The translations under genes and the position numbers were made by a program. DNA of 64,000 bases from Longimicrobiales bacterium. GTDB taxonomy: Bacteria > Gemmatimonadota > Gemmatimonadetes > Longimicrobiales > Gaopeijiaceae. Shown piece after piece: positions 44,251 through 52,184 of the stretch. Each line of letters opens with the position of its first letter. Position 1 is the stretch's first letter. Where the stretch lies: NCBI GenBank assembly GCA_958295645.1, contig OY282361.1, positions 124,001-188,000 of the forward strand. The letters run 5' to 3'. The notes beneath the pieces are model-generated. The model ran no database searches. It had not been told where the DNA came from and saw only the letters and a list, made by a program, of their open reading frames with translations.

Positions 44251-44670
44251 TCAGCGACCGTCTGGCGAACCGGCCTCGCCGGACTGGATCAGGTACAGCA
44301 CCGGGCCCACGAAGGTCTTGCCCTTGGCCTGAACCTCGAAGACGTAGCGGCCCGGCGCTGGAAACACCACCTCTTCCAACGGCATGACCAGGCGCGTGCG
44401 CGGCGGCGGACGGTCGCTGGGCCGCGGCTCCACGTCGGAGTGTCCTTCCACCGAGAGAGTCGGCCGCCCGTTGGGTCCCTTGACGTGGACTCTGAAGGCG
44501 TAGCGTCCTCGATCGCCTTCGTCCCATTCCAGCGACAGCACGAGCATCATGCGGTCCTGCTTGGCCGGGAAGCCCGGCGCGTACAAGTCGTGGAACACGC
44601 CGCTCAGGTCCAGCTTGCCGCCAGCCGAGGCGGCCGCGCGATCGCAGACCGCCGCGGCGAGCAGCCTCAC
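44251..44670 (-). CDS. DUF6941-like protein
   Basis: The product is 139 aa with a GTG start overlapping the stop of the hydantoinase-B gene (GTGA). It is a beta-rich small protein: LLAAAVCDRAAASAGGKLDL, SGVFHDLYAPGFPAK, LVLSLEWDEGDRGRYAFRV, PGRYVFEVQAKGKTF. This order matches the DUF6941 fold (a C2-like or immunoglobulin-like sandwich of unknown function). It is cytosolic, with no signal. Its partner role with hydantoinase B is unknown. Confidence 0.7.
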   Translation of the reverse strand: MRLLAAAVCDRAAASAGGKLDLSGVFHDLYAPGFPAKQDRMMLVLSLEWDEGDRGRYAFRVHVKGPNGRPTLSVEGHSDVEPRPSDRPPPRTRLVMPLEEVVFPAPGRYVFEVQAKGKTFVGPVLYLIQSGEAGSPDGR

Positions 44671-46337
44671 GATCCCTGATCCGGACTGCCCGGCCGCCCC
44701 CAGCCGCCACCGCCCGGGGAGCGGATGCTCACGACGTCCCCAGCCTCGACCCGCACGGTGTCCTTGCCGCCTAGCGGCCTCTCCTCGCCCCCCCGAACGA
44801 GCGCGTTGACGCCCGGCGCGCCGTCCCGGCCGCCCTGCGCTCCGGCCGGCCCCCGCAAACGCCGGTCGCACAGGAGCGTCACGGTCGCCTCCGCGAGCAG
44901 CATCAGGTCGCGCTGCAAGCCGTCCCCGCCTCGGTGGAGACCGTCGCCTCCCGTGCCGCGCCGAATCCCGTACCGCGTCACCCGGAACGGATACGAATGC
45001 TCCAGGGCCTCGACCGGCGTGTTCAGCGAGTTGGACATGTGACAGTGGACGCCCGAGAGACCCGGACCGGTGGGCCCGGCGCCCATTCCGCCGCCCACGG
45101 TCTCGTAGTACGCGAACGCGCGCCCAGTTCGCGGGTCCGTCCCTCCCATCGCGGTGTTGTTCATGGTCCCCTGGGACAGCGCGGGCATCCACTCCGGCAA
45201 GGCTTCGGCGAAGGCCAGCATGAGCACGTCGGTGATGCGCTGGCTGGTCTCCACGTTGCCCGCCGCCACCGATGCGGGCGGCCGAGCGTCCACCAACGTC
45301 CCCTCGGGCAGGCGCAACGTGACCGCGTTCATGGAACCGCCGCCCGCGGGCAACGCCTCGCCCAGCAACGCCTCCACGATGCACCGTACGACGTAGCGCG
45401 TAGCGGAGGCCGTAATGGCGGCCACCGCATTCACGCCGCCGCTGGCCTGCGGGTCGGTTCCCGAGAAGTCGACGACCAGGCGCGAGCCGCGCACCGACAA
45501 CGTCGCTTCGATGCGGAGCGGCCCAGAACCGAAGCCGTCGTCGTCCAAGTAGTCGACCGCGGCGTAGTCGCCGTCGGGAATCTTCGCCAGTCCGGCCTCC
45601 ACGAGACGATCCGCGTATCCCACGAGCGCCCCCATGGCCGCCAGCGTCTGCGAAAGACCTCTGGATTCGACGATTTCCAGCAGGCGGCTTCGCCCGGCGT
45701 GCAACGCGGCCAGCTGCGCGTCGAGGTCTCCCGCCCGCTCCTCGGGCGTTCGGACGTTGGCCAGCGCCATGCGCCACAGATCCTCGTTGCGAACCCCGCG
45801 CGAGTAGAGGCGGACGGGTGGGATCCGGAGCCCTTCCTGGAAGATTTCCTGGGCCAGCGGCATCGAGCCGGGCGACATGCCGCCCACGTCCGAGTGATGA
45901 GCTCGGGATGCGACGAACCCGACGAGCTTCGGCGCGCCCACCTCGCAATGCACGGGCGCAACCACGGTGATGTCGGGCAAGTGCGTGCCGCCTTCGAACG
46001 GATCGTTCAGGCAAGCCACGTCGCCGGGCGCCAGCGTGCCCAGCGCATCGAGCGCGGCGGCGACGCTCATGGGCATCGCGCCGAGGTGCACCGGCATGTG
46101 GTCGCCAAGAGCGACGGCCGTGCCTTTGGCGTCGAAGAGCGCACAGGAATAGTCCCGCCGCTCCTTGATGTTGGGCGAGAACGAGGCCCGCTTGAGCGCC
46201 GCCCCCATCTCCTCGGCGAGCGCCGTGAACAGATGGCGGAAGACCTCGAGAGTCACCGGGTCGCTGGCTGCCGGAGCCGCGGCGGCGGAGCGGCTTTCGC
46301 CGTGCCCGGCCCGGCCAAGGCCGTGATCGTTCGCCAT
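44667..46337 (-). CDS. Hydantoinase B / oxoprolinase-family subunit (HyuB-like)
   Basis: The product is 556 aa with an ATG at 46337. Family motifs run throughout: DPVTLEVFRHLFTALAEEMG, RASFSPNIKERRDYSCALFD, DHMPVHLGAMPMSV, CLNDPFEGGTHLPDI, GFVASRAHHSDVGG, GNVETSQRITDVLMLA, RYGIRRGTGGDGLHRGGDG. HyuB normally works with HyuA in ATP-dependent opening of hydantoins, 5-oxoproline, acetone or acetophenone carboxylation. No HyuA gene is adjacent; the upstream gene is a small membrane protein, so HyuA must be elsewhere. Low-complexity Ala stretch at residues 15-25. Confidence 0.9.
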   Translation of the reverse strand: MANDHGLGRAGHGESRSAAAAPAASDPVTLEVFRHLFTALAEEMGAALKRASFSPNIKERRDYSCALFDAKGTAVALGDHMPVHLGAMPMSVAAALDALGTLAPGDVACLNDPFEGGTHLPDITVVAPVHCEVGAPKLVGFVASRAHHSDVGGMSPGSMPLAQEIFQEGLRIPPVRLYSRGVRNEDLWRMALANVRTPEERAGDLDAQLAALHAGRSRLLEIVESRGLSQTLAAMGALVGYADRLVEAGLAKIPDGDYAAVDYLDDDGFGSGPLRIEATLSVRGSRLVVDFSGTDPQASGGVNAVAAITASATRYVVRCIVEALLGEALPAGGGSMNAVTLRLPEGTLVDARPPASVAAGNVETSQRITDVLMLAFAEALPEWMPALSQGTMNNTAMGGTDPRTGRAFAYYETVGGGMGAGPTGPGLSGVHCHMSNSLNTPVEALEHSYPFRVTRYGIRRGTGGDGLHRGGDGLQRDLMLLAEATVTLLCDRRLRGPAGAQGGRDGAPGVNALVRGGEERPLGGKDTVRVEAGDVVSIRSPGGGGWGRPGSPDQGS

Positions 46338-46338
46338 T

Positions 46339-46746
46339 TCAGGTTCGCTTCCCGCGTTTGACGGCCCTTCGCCTCTCGCTGGTCGCTTCTTGCATCAGTT
46401 CCTCGAAGCGGACGACCAAGGTGTCGGCATCGGAGCCCAGCATCCGCTCGGGGACGTCCGTCGTCGCCGGCGAGTCGGCGCCTGCGTCCGCCTCGTCGAT
46501 GGCCTTCATGCTGTGGAGCCGCAGCCAGTCGTCGAACCTGCTGCTCATGCGAACCACGGCGTAGAACCTGCGGGGACGACGCCCGCGTCCGGCGACCAGG
46601 TCGACGACGATCGCCAAGATCGACAGGTTGATGGCCAGCAAGTCCTTTACGCCGTCCAACGCCAGCTTGAGCTGGAAGACCACGAAGTCGCGAAGAGTCA
46701 CGCCTTGGGACGCGACGACCGCCGGTTTCTTACGGAATGGGCTCAT
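46339..46746 (-). CDS. Small membrane-associated protein of unknown function
   Basis: The product is 135 aa from ATG 46746. One hydrophobic segment occurs at about 30-55 (ALDGVKDLLAINLSILAIVV, then DLVAGRG) after an amphipathic helix (TLRDFVVFQLKLA). A basic, charged C-terminus follows (FEELMQEATSERRRAVKRG). I do not recognise a family. It ends 1 bp before the hydantoinase-B start, so it is the first gene of that three-gene minus-strand operon. The 273-bp gap upstream is shared with the divergent gene at 47020. Confidence 0.6.
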   Translation of the reverse strand: MSPFRKKPAVVASQGVTLRDFVVFQLKLALDGVKDLLAINLSILAIVVDLVAGRGRRPRRFYAVVRMSSRFDDWLRLHSMKAIDEADAGADSPATTDVPERMLGSDADTLVVRFEELMQEATSERRRAVKRGKRT

Positions 46747-47019
46747 GGGCGCCGATCGTTGACTGGACGTGGACTGTAACCGTCCATCCGCGGATCGCCA
46801 AACGACGAGCAGGCCGCCTTGGCATTCGCGTCTCTCGGCAGCGCGGTCGCGTCGCGGACTCGCCAAGCCGCATTTCATTCGACGCCGTGGGCGTTTCCAT
46901 AGCCGGTTTGCCGTTTTCGGACGTCTTGCCGTAGTTTTCATGGTCTGTCCAGCGGCCGCTCCGCCCAAGGGGCCGGCAGTCGGCCGCGACCGAGAATCAC
47001 CATCAAACAGGGAGGTGCG

Positions 47020-47289
47020 GTGCCGAAGCAAGAGCCGATGGACCGGGCGCGCGACGAACTCTTCAGCCACATTCATCGTTGCGGCGTGTTGGAAGCGAAC
47101 GTGGACGACCAGGACTCCTGGATGACCGAGACAATGGGGTACTTGGCCGAGCGGTACCCGGACCTGGGAGAGCAGGAACTGGTCCAACTCAAGGCGGTGG
47201 GCATGCGTTTCTGCCAGCCCGTCATCTCCAGGCTGGCGCCCGAGGAACCTGTGGGCCACCCGGTCTTGGGGCCTCCGAAGGAAGCCTGA
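47020..47289 (+). CDS. Small soluble protein of unknown function
   Basis: The product is 89 aa; GTG 47020 has GGGAGG five bases upstream. It is acidic and helical: DRARDELFSHIHRCGVLEA, then SWMTETMGYLAERYPDLGEQ, ELVQLKAVGMRFCQPVI. Two Cys residues; no membrane segment. Family not recognised. It is followed 35 bp later by the asparaginase gene in the same direction. Confidence 0.65.
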   Translation: MPKQEPMDRARDELFSHIHRCGVLEANVDDQDSWMTETMGYLAERYPDLGEQELVQLKAVGMRFCQPVISRLAPEEPVGHPVLGPPKEA

Positions 47290-47324
47290 CCGCAAGACCG
47301 AATCCTCCAGCAGCGGAGCCTCGA

Positions 47325-48425
47325 ATGAAGACCCGTCGTGACTTCTTGAAGACTTCAGCGGGGGCCGGACTGAGCGCGGCCGCCGTCGCAGGAGCGCAGC
47401 CGTTGATGGGAGCGCCCGCGATCTTGTTGCGCCGGAACTCGCCCGTGGCCGTGGCCAGCAGCAACGGCTTGGAGTCGGTCGCCACGGCCGTGGGGGTGGT
47501 CGAGGGCGGCGGCGACACGTTGGACGCCGTGGTGCAGGGCGTGAACCCGGTCGAGATGGATCCCAACGACACGTCCGTCGGCTACGGGGGCCTTCCCAAT
47601 GCGGACGGGACTGTGCAGCTGGATTCGTCGGTCATGCACGGACCCAGTCGAGGCGCGGGCGCGGTAGCCGCCTTGGAGGGCGTCAAGATGCCGTCGCGGG
47701 TCGCCGTCGACGTGATGCGCCACACGGATCATGTCCTGCTCGTCGGGAAGGGCGCCCAGCGATTTGCGATCTCGATGGGGCACCCGATCGAAGAACTCCT
47801 CACCGAGCGTGCCCGGCGCCGCTGGATCGAATGGCGGGCCCGGATGAGCGACCGCGACGACTACTTGACCGCCGAGGAATCGGGCTATCCGCCGCCGCCT
47901 CCCCCGCCGGAAGACGAGGGCGACGAGGTGGACCTCTTCGATTCGCACGACGGGGTCCGGCCCCACGGCACGATCAACTGCAACGTCGTGAACCGGGAAG
48001 GCGACCTGTCCGGCGTGACCACGACCTCCGGGCTGGCCTGGAAGATTCCGGGCCGGGTGGGAGATTCGCCGATCGTCGGCGCCGGCCTGTACGTGGACAA
48101 CGATGTGGGAGCCTGCGGCTCCACCGGGCGGGGCGAGGCCGTGATCAAGACGTGCGGATCGCACTCGGTCGTGGAGCTGATGCGGGCGGGGATGGCGCCG
48201 CAGGACGCCTGTCTCGAAGCGCTTCGGCGGGTCGTCAGGTTCTGCGTCGCCCCGCGCCTCCAGGACGAGCAGGGGCGGCCGAACTTCAACGTCAACTACT
48301 ACGCCGTGAACAAGAACGGCGAATACGGGGGCGCGGCCATATGGTCCGGGGCTGGATTTGCGGTTTGCGTGGCCGGGGACGCCCGCCGCGAGGACTCCGC
48401 CTATCTCTTCGAGAGGAGCGGCTGA
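47325..48425 (+). CDS. N4-(beta-N-acetylglucosaminyl)-L-asparaginase family (Tat-exported)
   Basis: The product is 366 aa with an ATG at 47325. The N-terminus KTRRDFLKTSAGAGLS is a twin-arginine signal. This is an Ntn-hydrolase: GGLPNADGTVQLDSSVMHG in the alpha subunit, and self-cleavage at HGTINC, making Thr about 216 the N-terminal nucleophile of the beta subunit, then GDLSGVTTTSGLAWKIPGR and GACGSTGRGE. It would remove Asn-linked GlcNAc or hydrolyse Asn/isoaspartyl substrates in the periplasm. A poly-Pro run (seven) and acidic segment just before the cleavage site form a flexible linker. Confidence 0.9.
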   Translation: MKTRRDFLKTSAGAGLSAAAVAGAQPLMGAPAILLRRNSPVAVASSNGLESVATAVGVVEGGGDTLDAVVQGVNPVEMDPNDTSVGYGGLPNADGTVQLDSSVMHGPSRGAGAVAALEGVKMPSRVAVDVMRHTDHVLLVGKGAQRFAISMGHPIEELLTERARRRWIEWRARMSDRDDYLTAEESGYPPPPPPPEDEGDEVDLFDSHDGVRPHGTINCNVVNREGDLSGVTTTSGLAWKIPGRVGDSPIVGAGLYVDNDVGACGSTGRGEAVIKTCGSHSVVELMRAGMAPQDACLEALRRVVRFCVAPRLQDEQGRPNFNVNYYAVNKNGEYGGAAIWSGAGFAVCVAGDARREDSAYLFERSG

Positions 48426-48432
48426 CCCGCGG

Positions 48433-48921
48433 GTGAACGAGTCCACCGCCGTTACCAAGACCAAGGCCAAGCCCGGCGCGTCCACGGCCAAGGCCACCGA
48501 GACCAAGGCCGCGAAGGCGCCCGCCGGCCGGCCCCGGTCGGCCGCCCGGAAACCGAAGAAGGCCAAGCCCGCCCGGATCGGCTTCGGCGCTCAGCCGCTG
48601 GAGGACGGCAAGGCCATGGAGCGGCTCTACTGCAGCGAACGGCAGTTGCCGTCTCCCATGGGCGGCTCGCTCGCGTACATGGGCGCTCGGGCGGAGCCTG
48701 ACGGCACCAGCACAGTGCTCTTCGAGTGCAAGACGTCGACTCTGCGCTTCGAGTTGCCGATGCGGAACAGCACATGGCGGGAGCGCCGCAAGGTGAAGGA
48801 GCAGGTTGCCGACGGACTGGAGCCCCTGTGCCCCCGGGCGGAGCTTGGACCGGCCCTCCAGAGACGCGAAGACTACTGGTATTGCCCTCGTTGCAACCTC
48901 AAGTTCGGCCTGGCTTCGTAA
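48433..48921 (+). CDS. Protein with histone-H1-like tail and zinc-ribbon-like C-terminus
   Basis: The product is 162 aa from GTG 48433. The first 45 residues are Lys/Ala/Pro-rich (KTKAKPGASTAKATETKAAK), typical of H1-like DNA-binding tails. The globular part has RLYCSERQLPSPMGGSLAYM and FECKTSTLRFELPMR; the end reads YWYCPRCNLKFGL, a CxxC pair that may bind zinc with upstream Cys residues. The family is not recognised; a nucleic-acid-associated role is an inference from the tail. It lies 7 bp after the asparaginase gene and 10 bp before the dehydrogenase. Confidence 0.6.
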   Translation: MNESTAVTKTKAKPGASTAKATETKAAKAPAGRPRSAARKPKKAKPARIGFGAQPLEDGKAMERLYCSERQLPSPMGGSLAYMGARAEPDGTSTVLFECKTSTLRFELPMRNSTWRERRKVKEQVADGLEPLCPRAELGPALQRREDYWYCPRCNLKFGLAS

Positions 48922-48931
48922 GCCCCGGCGC

Positions 48932-49981
48932 ATGACCAAGCTCGCCGTCATAGGCGGGGACGGAATCGGACCCGAGGTCGCCGAGGCCGCAGTTCTGGTG
49001 ATCGAGGCGGTTGCCGACCGGTTCGCCGTTCCGTTGTCCGTGGACCGATGGGACTTGAGCGCGGAGCGGTTCCTGCGCGAGGGCGTCACCATCACGGCGG
49101 ACGAGATGGACCGCTTGACCGGCGACTACTCCGTGGCTCTTCTGGGAGCTCTGGGCGATCCCAGGGTGCCGGGCAACGAACACGCGCGCGACATCCTACT
49201 GGGCCTCCGCCGGCACGCGGACCTGTACGTCAATTTCCGGCCCTGCAAGTTGCGGCTCCCCGCGCTGTGCCCGCTCAAGGCTCCCGGCGGGCCGATCGAT
49301 CTGGCCATCTTCCGCGAGAACACCGAGGAACTCTACACCGGCCTCGGCGGACGCTTCAAGCCGGGCACGCCCGACGAAATCGCCACGCAGGAGAGCGTCA
49401 ACACGTACAAGGGCGTCGAGCGCATCGTGCGGGCGGCCTTCGAGTACGCGACCGAGCACGGCCGCCGGCGGGTCACTCTCGTCGACAAGGCGAACGCGCT
49501 TGTGCACGCCGGACGGCTTTGGCGCAGGGTGTTCGCAGAGGTCGGCGCACAGCATCCGGGCGTGGAGCAGGACGCCCAGTACGTGGACGCGATGGCGATG
49601 GACCTGATTCGGCGGCCGGCCCGCTACGACGTGATCGTCACGTCCAACCTCTTCGGCGACATCGTCAGCGACTTGGCGGCGCAGGTCACGGGGGGCCTGG
49701 GCTTGGCCCCGTCGGCCAACCTGCACCCGGGCTCCTGGGCGCTGTTCGAGCCGGTCCACGGATCGGCGCCGGACATCGCGGGGACCGGCGCCGCCAACCC
49801 GCTCGGCGCCATCGCCTGCGGAGGGCTTATCTTCGAGCATCTGGGCGAGCCGGCGGCGGCGGCGGCGGTGGACGAAGGGCTCCTGGCTTCGTTGGAAGAG
49901 GGCGTCGCGACGCCGGACTTGGGCGGGCGCGGCACGACCCGCGAAGTGGCGGAATGGATCGGCGCCCGCGTTCGGCGCTGA
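48932..49981 (+). CDS. Isocitrate/isopropylmalate dehydrogenase family enzyme
   Basis: The product is 349 aa with an ATG at 48932. Beta-decarboxylating dehydrogenase motifs: IGGDGIGPEVAEAA, LRRHADLYVNFRPCKL (substrate Arg residues), FRENTEELYTGLGG, KANALVHAGRLWRRVF, Mg ligands in VTSNLFGDIVSDLAAQVTGG, and cofactor segment EPVHGSAPDIAGTGAANP. The His/Gly after PVHG with following Ala and Asn residues favours NAD. It could be 3-isopropylmalate, homoisocitrate or tartrate-type dehydrogenase; no leuC/leuD is beside it. It leads a run with thiolase and hydroxyacyl-CoA dehydrogenase, so a catabolic role is possible. Confidence 0.85.
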   Translation: MTKLAVIGGDGIGPEVAEAAVLVIEAVADRFAVPLSVDRWDLSAERFLREGVTITADEMDRLTGDYSVALLGALGDPRVPGNEHARDILLGLRRHADLYVNFRPCKLRLPALCPLKAPGGPIDLAIFRENTEELYTGLGGRFKPGTPDEIATQESVNTYKGVERIVRAAFEYATEHGRRRVTLVDKANALVHAGRLWRRVFAEVGAQHPGVEQDAQYVDAMAMDLIRRPARYDVIVTSNLFGDIVSDLAAQVTGGLGLAPSANLHPGSWALFEPVHGSAPDIAGTGAANPLGAIACGGLIFEHLGEPAAAAAVDEGLLASLEEGVATPDLGGRGTTREVAEWIGARVRR

Positions 49982-50010
49982 AGCGAATTCGCAATAGGAC
50001 CGAGGCGTAC

Positions 50011-51234
50011 ATGAGCAAGAGAGAGGCGGGGAAGGGGCGGGCAGCGGAGAAGGAGCTGGTCTTTCTGTCGGGCAGGCGCACGCCGTTCGGCACGTTCGGC
50101 GGCTCGCTCAAGGACTTCACGGCCACGGACTTGGGAGCGTTGTCGGCCACGGCCGCGCTCGAAGCCGCGGGCGTCCGGCCGGAAGACGTGGACCACGTGG
50201 TGTACGGCAACGCCTTGCAGACGTCGGCGGACGCGCTCTATCTGGCGCGCCACGTGGGCCTGCGCGCGGGCGTTCCTGAAGCGGCGGGCGCGCTGACGGT
50301 GAACCGGCTGTGCGGCTCGGGCTTCCAGGCCGTCGTTTCGGGCGCGCACGAGATCCTCGTGGACGGGGCCAGCGTGGTGCTGTGCGGCGGCGCCGAGTCG
50401 ATGAGCCAGGCGCCTCACGTAGTGCGGGGCGCTCGCTGGGGCGGACTCCGGCTGGGGCCCGCCGCGAACGCCTTCCAGGACGTGCTGTGGGACTCGTTGC
50501 TGGACACGCACTGCGGTCTCACGATGGCGGAGACGGCGGAGCGCTTGGCCGAGCAGTACGGCGTCACGCGGCAAGAGGCCGACCAGGTCGCCGTCGACAG
50601 CCAAGCGCGTGCGCAGGCCGCCTGGGAGGCGGGCCGCTACGAAGCGGAGGTCGCTGCGGTGACGGTCAAGAGCCGGCGCGGCGAGACGGAATTCGCCCGA
50701 GACGAGCACATGCGTCCGCAGACCACCCTGGAGGCCCTCGCGAAGCTCCGCCCCTACTTCAAGAAGGACGGCCTCGTGACGGCGGGCAACGCGAGCGGCA
50801 TCGGCGACGGGGCGGCGTCCCTGGTGCTGGCCGAACGGCGGTGGGCCGAGGCGAACGGGAAGCAGCCGATAGGCCGTCTCGTCTCCTGGGGTTTCGCCGG
50901 CGTCGATCCTTCCGTCATGGGAATCGGGCCGGCGCCCGCCGCCCGGTTGGCGCTCGAACGAGCGGATCTGTCCCTTGCGGACATGGACTTGGCCGAGGTC
51001 AACGAAGCGTTTGCGCCGCAGTACAAGGCGGTGGAGAAGGAACTGGGTCTGGACCCGGAGCGAACGAACGTGGACGGCGGGGCGATCGCCCTGACGCATC
51101 CCCTGGGCGCCTCGGGCGCTCGCATCACGATTCACCTGATCCACGAGTTGCGCCGCCGGGGCGGACGCTACGGACTCGGATCGGCTTGCATCGGCGGCGG
51201 CCAGGGCGGCGCAGTGATCGTCGAGGCATACTGA
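50011..51234 (+). CDS. Acetyl-CoA C-acyltransferase (thiolase)
   Basis: The product is 407 aa with an ATG at 50011. Acyl-accepting Cys in LTVNRLCGSGFQAVVSG (about residue 101), the second loop NASGIGDGAASLVL, catalytic His in GGAIALTHPLGASGAR and proton-donor Cys in GSACIGGGQGGAVIVEAY. It makes or breaks acetoacetyl-CoA/3-ketoacyl-CoA. The 3-hydroxyacyl-CoA dehydrogenase gene follows 20 bp later, giving two consecutive steps of beta-oxidation or of butyryl-CoA metabolism. Confidence 0.93.
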   Translation: MSKREAGKGRAAEKELVFLSGRRTPFGTFGGSLKDFTATDLGALSATAALEAAGVRPEDVDHVVYGNALQTSADALYLARHVGLRAGVPEAAGALTVNRLCGSGFQAVVSGAHEILVDGASVVLCGGAESMSQAPHVVRGARWGGLRLGPAANAFQDVLWDSLLDTHCGLTMAETAERLAEQYGVTRQEADQVAVDSQARAQAAWEAGRYEAEVAAVTVKSRRGETEFARDEHMRPQTTLEALAKLRPYFKKDGLVTAGNASGIGDGAASLVLAERRWAEANGKQPIGRLVSWGFAGVDPSVMGIGPAPAARLALERADLSLADMDLAEVNEAFAPQYKAVEKELGLDPERTNVDGGAIALTHPLGASGARITIHLIHELRRRGGRYGLGSACIGGGQGGAVIVEAY

Positions 51235-51254
51235 AGGTCACAAGGAGACAAGCG

Positions 51255-52133
51255 TTGGAAATTCAGACAGTAGGCGTAGCGGGGTGTGGTTTGATGGGAA
51301 GCGGAATCGCCGAAGTGGCGGCGAAGGCGGGATGCGCCGTCGTGGTTCGCGAGGTGGACGAGGCCGCGTTGCAGGCTGGACGCGGCCGCCTGGAGAAGTC
51401 GCTTGCTCGCGCGGTCTCCAGGGGCAAGCTCGATGCGTCGGAGCGCGACGAAGCGCTGGCGCGCACGACCTTCACTACGGAGCTCGGCGACTTTGCGGAA
51501 TGCGACTTGGTCGTCGAAGCCATAGTGGAGGTGCTGGAGGCGAAGAAAGCGCTGTTCTCGCAACTGGACTCCATCTGTCCGGCGGGCGCCGTCTTGGCGT
51601 CCAACACCAGTTCGCTGCCCATCACCGACTTGGCTGCGGCCACCTCCCGCCCCGATCGCTTCGTGGGACTGCACTTCTTCAATCCCGTGCCGGTGATGAA
51701 GCTCGTTGAAGTCGTGCGAACCATCGCGACCAGCGACGAGACGTTCGACGCGGCATTCGCGTTCTCGAAGAGCGTGGGCAAGACGCCGATCGCTGCCCGC
51801 GACAACTCCGGCTTCGTGGTGAACCTGTTGCTGGTGCCATACATGCTCGACGCGATTCGCCAACTCGAGCGCGGCGTTGCGAGCGTCGAAGACATCGACA
51901 AGGCCATGACCTTGGGATGCGGATACCCGATGGGTCCCTTCACGTTGTGCGACTTCGTGGGCATCGACACCCTTCACAAGATCGCCGAGATCATGTTCGA
52001 CGAATACCGGGAGGAACGATACGCTCCCCCTCCCTTGCTCAGACGTCTCGTGGCCATGGGCAGGTTCGGGCGCAAGAAGGGGGCTGGATTCTACGACTGG
52101 ACCAAGGAAGGCCCGGTGCCGCTGAAGCTTTAG
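51255..52133 (+). CDS. 3-hydroxybutyryl-CoA dehydrogenase
   Basis: The product is 292 aa; TTG 51255 has AAGGAGAC at good distance and is the first codon before the NAD motif VGVAGCGLMGSGIAEVAAK. Further marks: VEAIVEVLEAKKALF, SNTSSLPITDLA, catalytic His in FVGLHFFNPVPVMKLVEVV, DNSGFVVNLLLVPYMLDAIR, and C-terminal GYPMGPFTLCDFVGIDT. It oxidises 3-hydroxybutyryl-CoA to acetoacetyl-CoA, the substrate of the thiolase upstream. Length is normal for single-domain HBD. Confidence 0.93.
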   Translation: MEIQTVGVAGCGLMGSGIAEVAAKAGCAVVVREVDEAALQAGRGRLEKSLARAVSRGKLDASERDEALARTTFTTELGDFAECDLVVEAIVEVLEAKKALFSQLDSICPAGAVLASNTSSLPITDLAAATSRPDRFVGLHFFNPVPVMKLVEVVRTIATSDETFDAAFAFSKSVGKTPIAARDNSGFVVNLLLVPYMLDAIRQLERGVASVEDIDKAMTLGCGYPMGPFTLCDFVGIDTLHKIAEIMFDEYREERYAPPPLLRRLVAMGRFGRKKGAGFYDWTKEGPVPLKL

Positions 52134-52184
52134 GGAGCGCAGGACTTCCCGCCTGCACTCAATCCCCGAAAGGACGCAAAGAGG

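Noticed and set aside
48932-49981. Firm leuB (leucine biosynthesis) assignment
   Set aside because: Motifs fit the whole beta-decarboxylating dehydrogenase family, and no leuA/leuC/leuD gene is adjacent, so the specific name is not supported.
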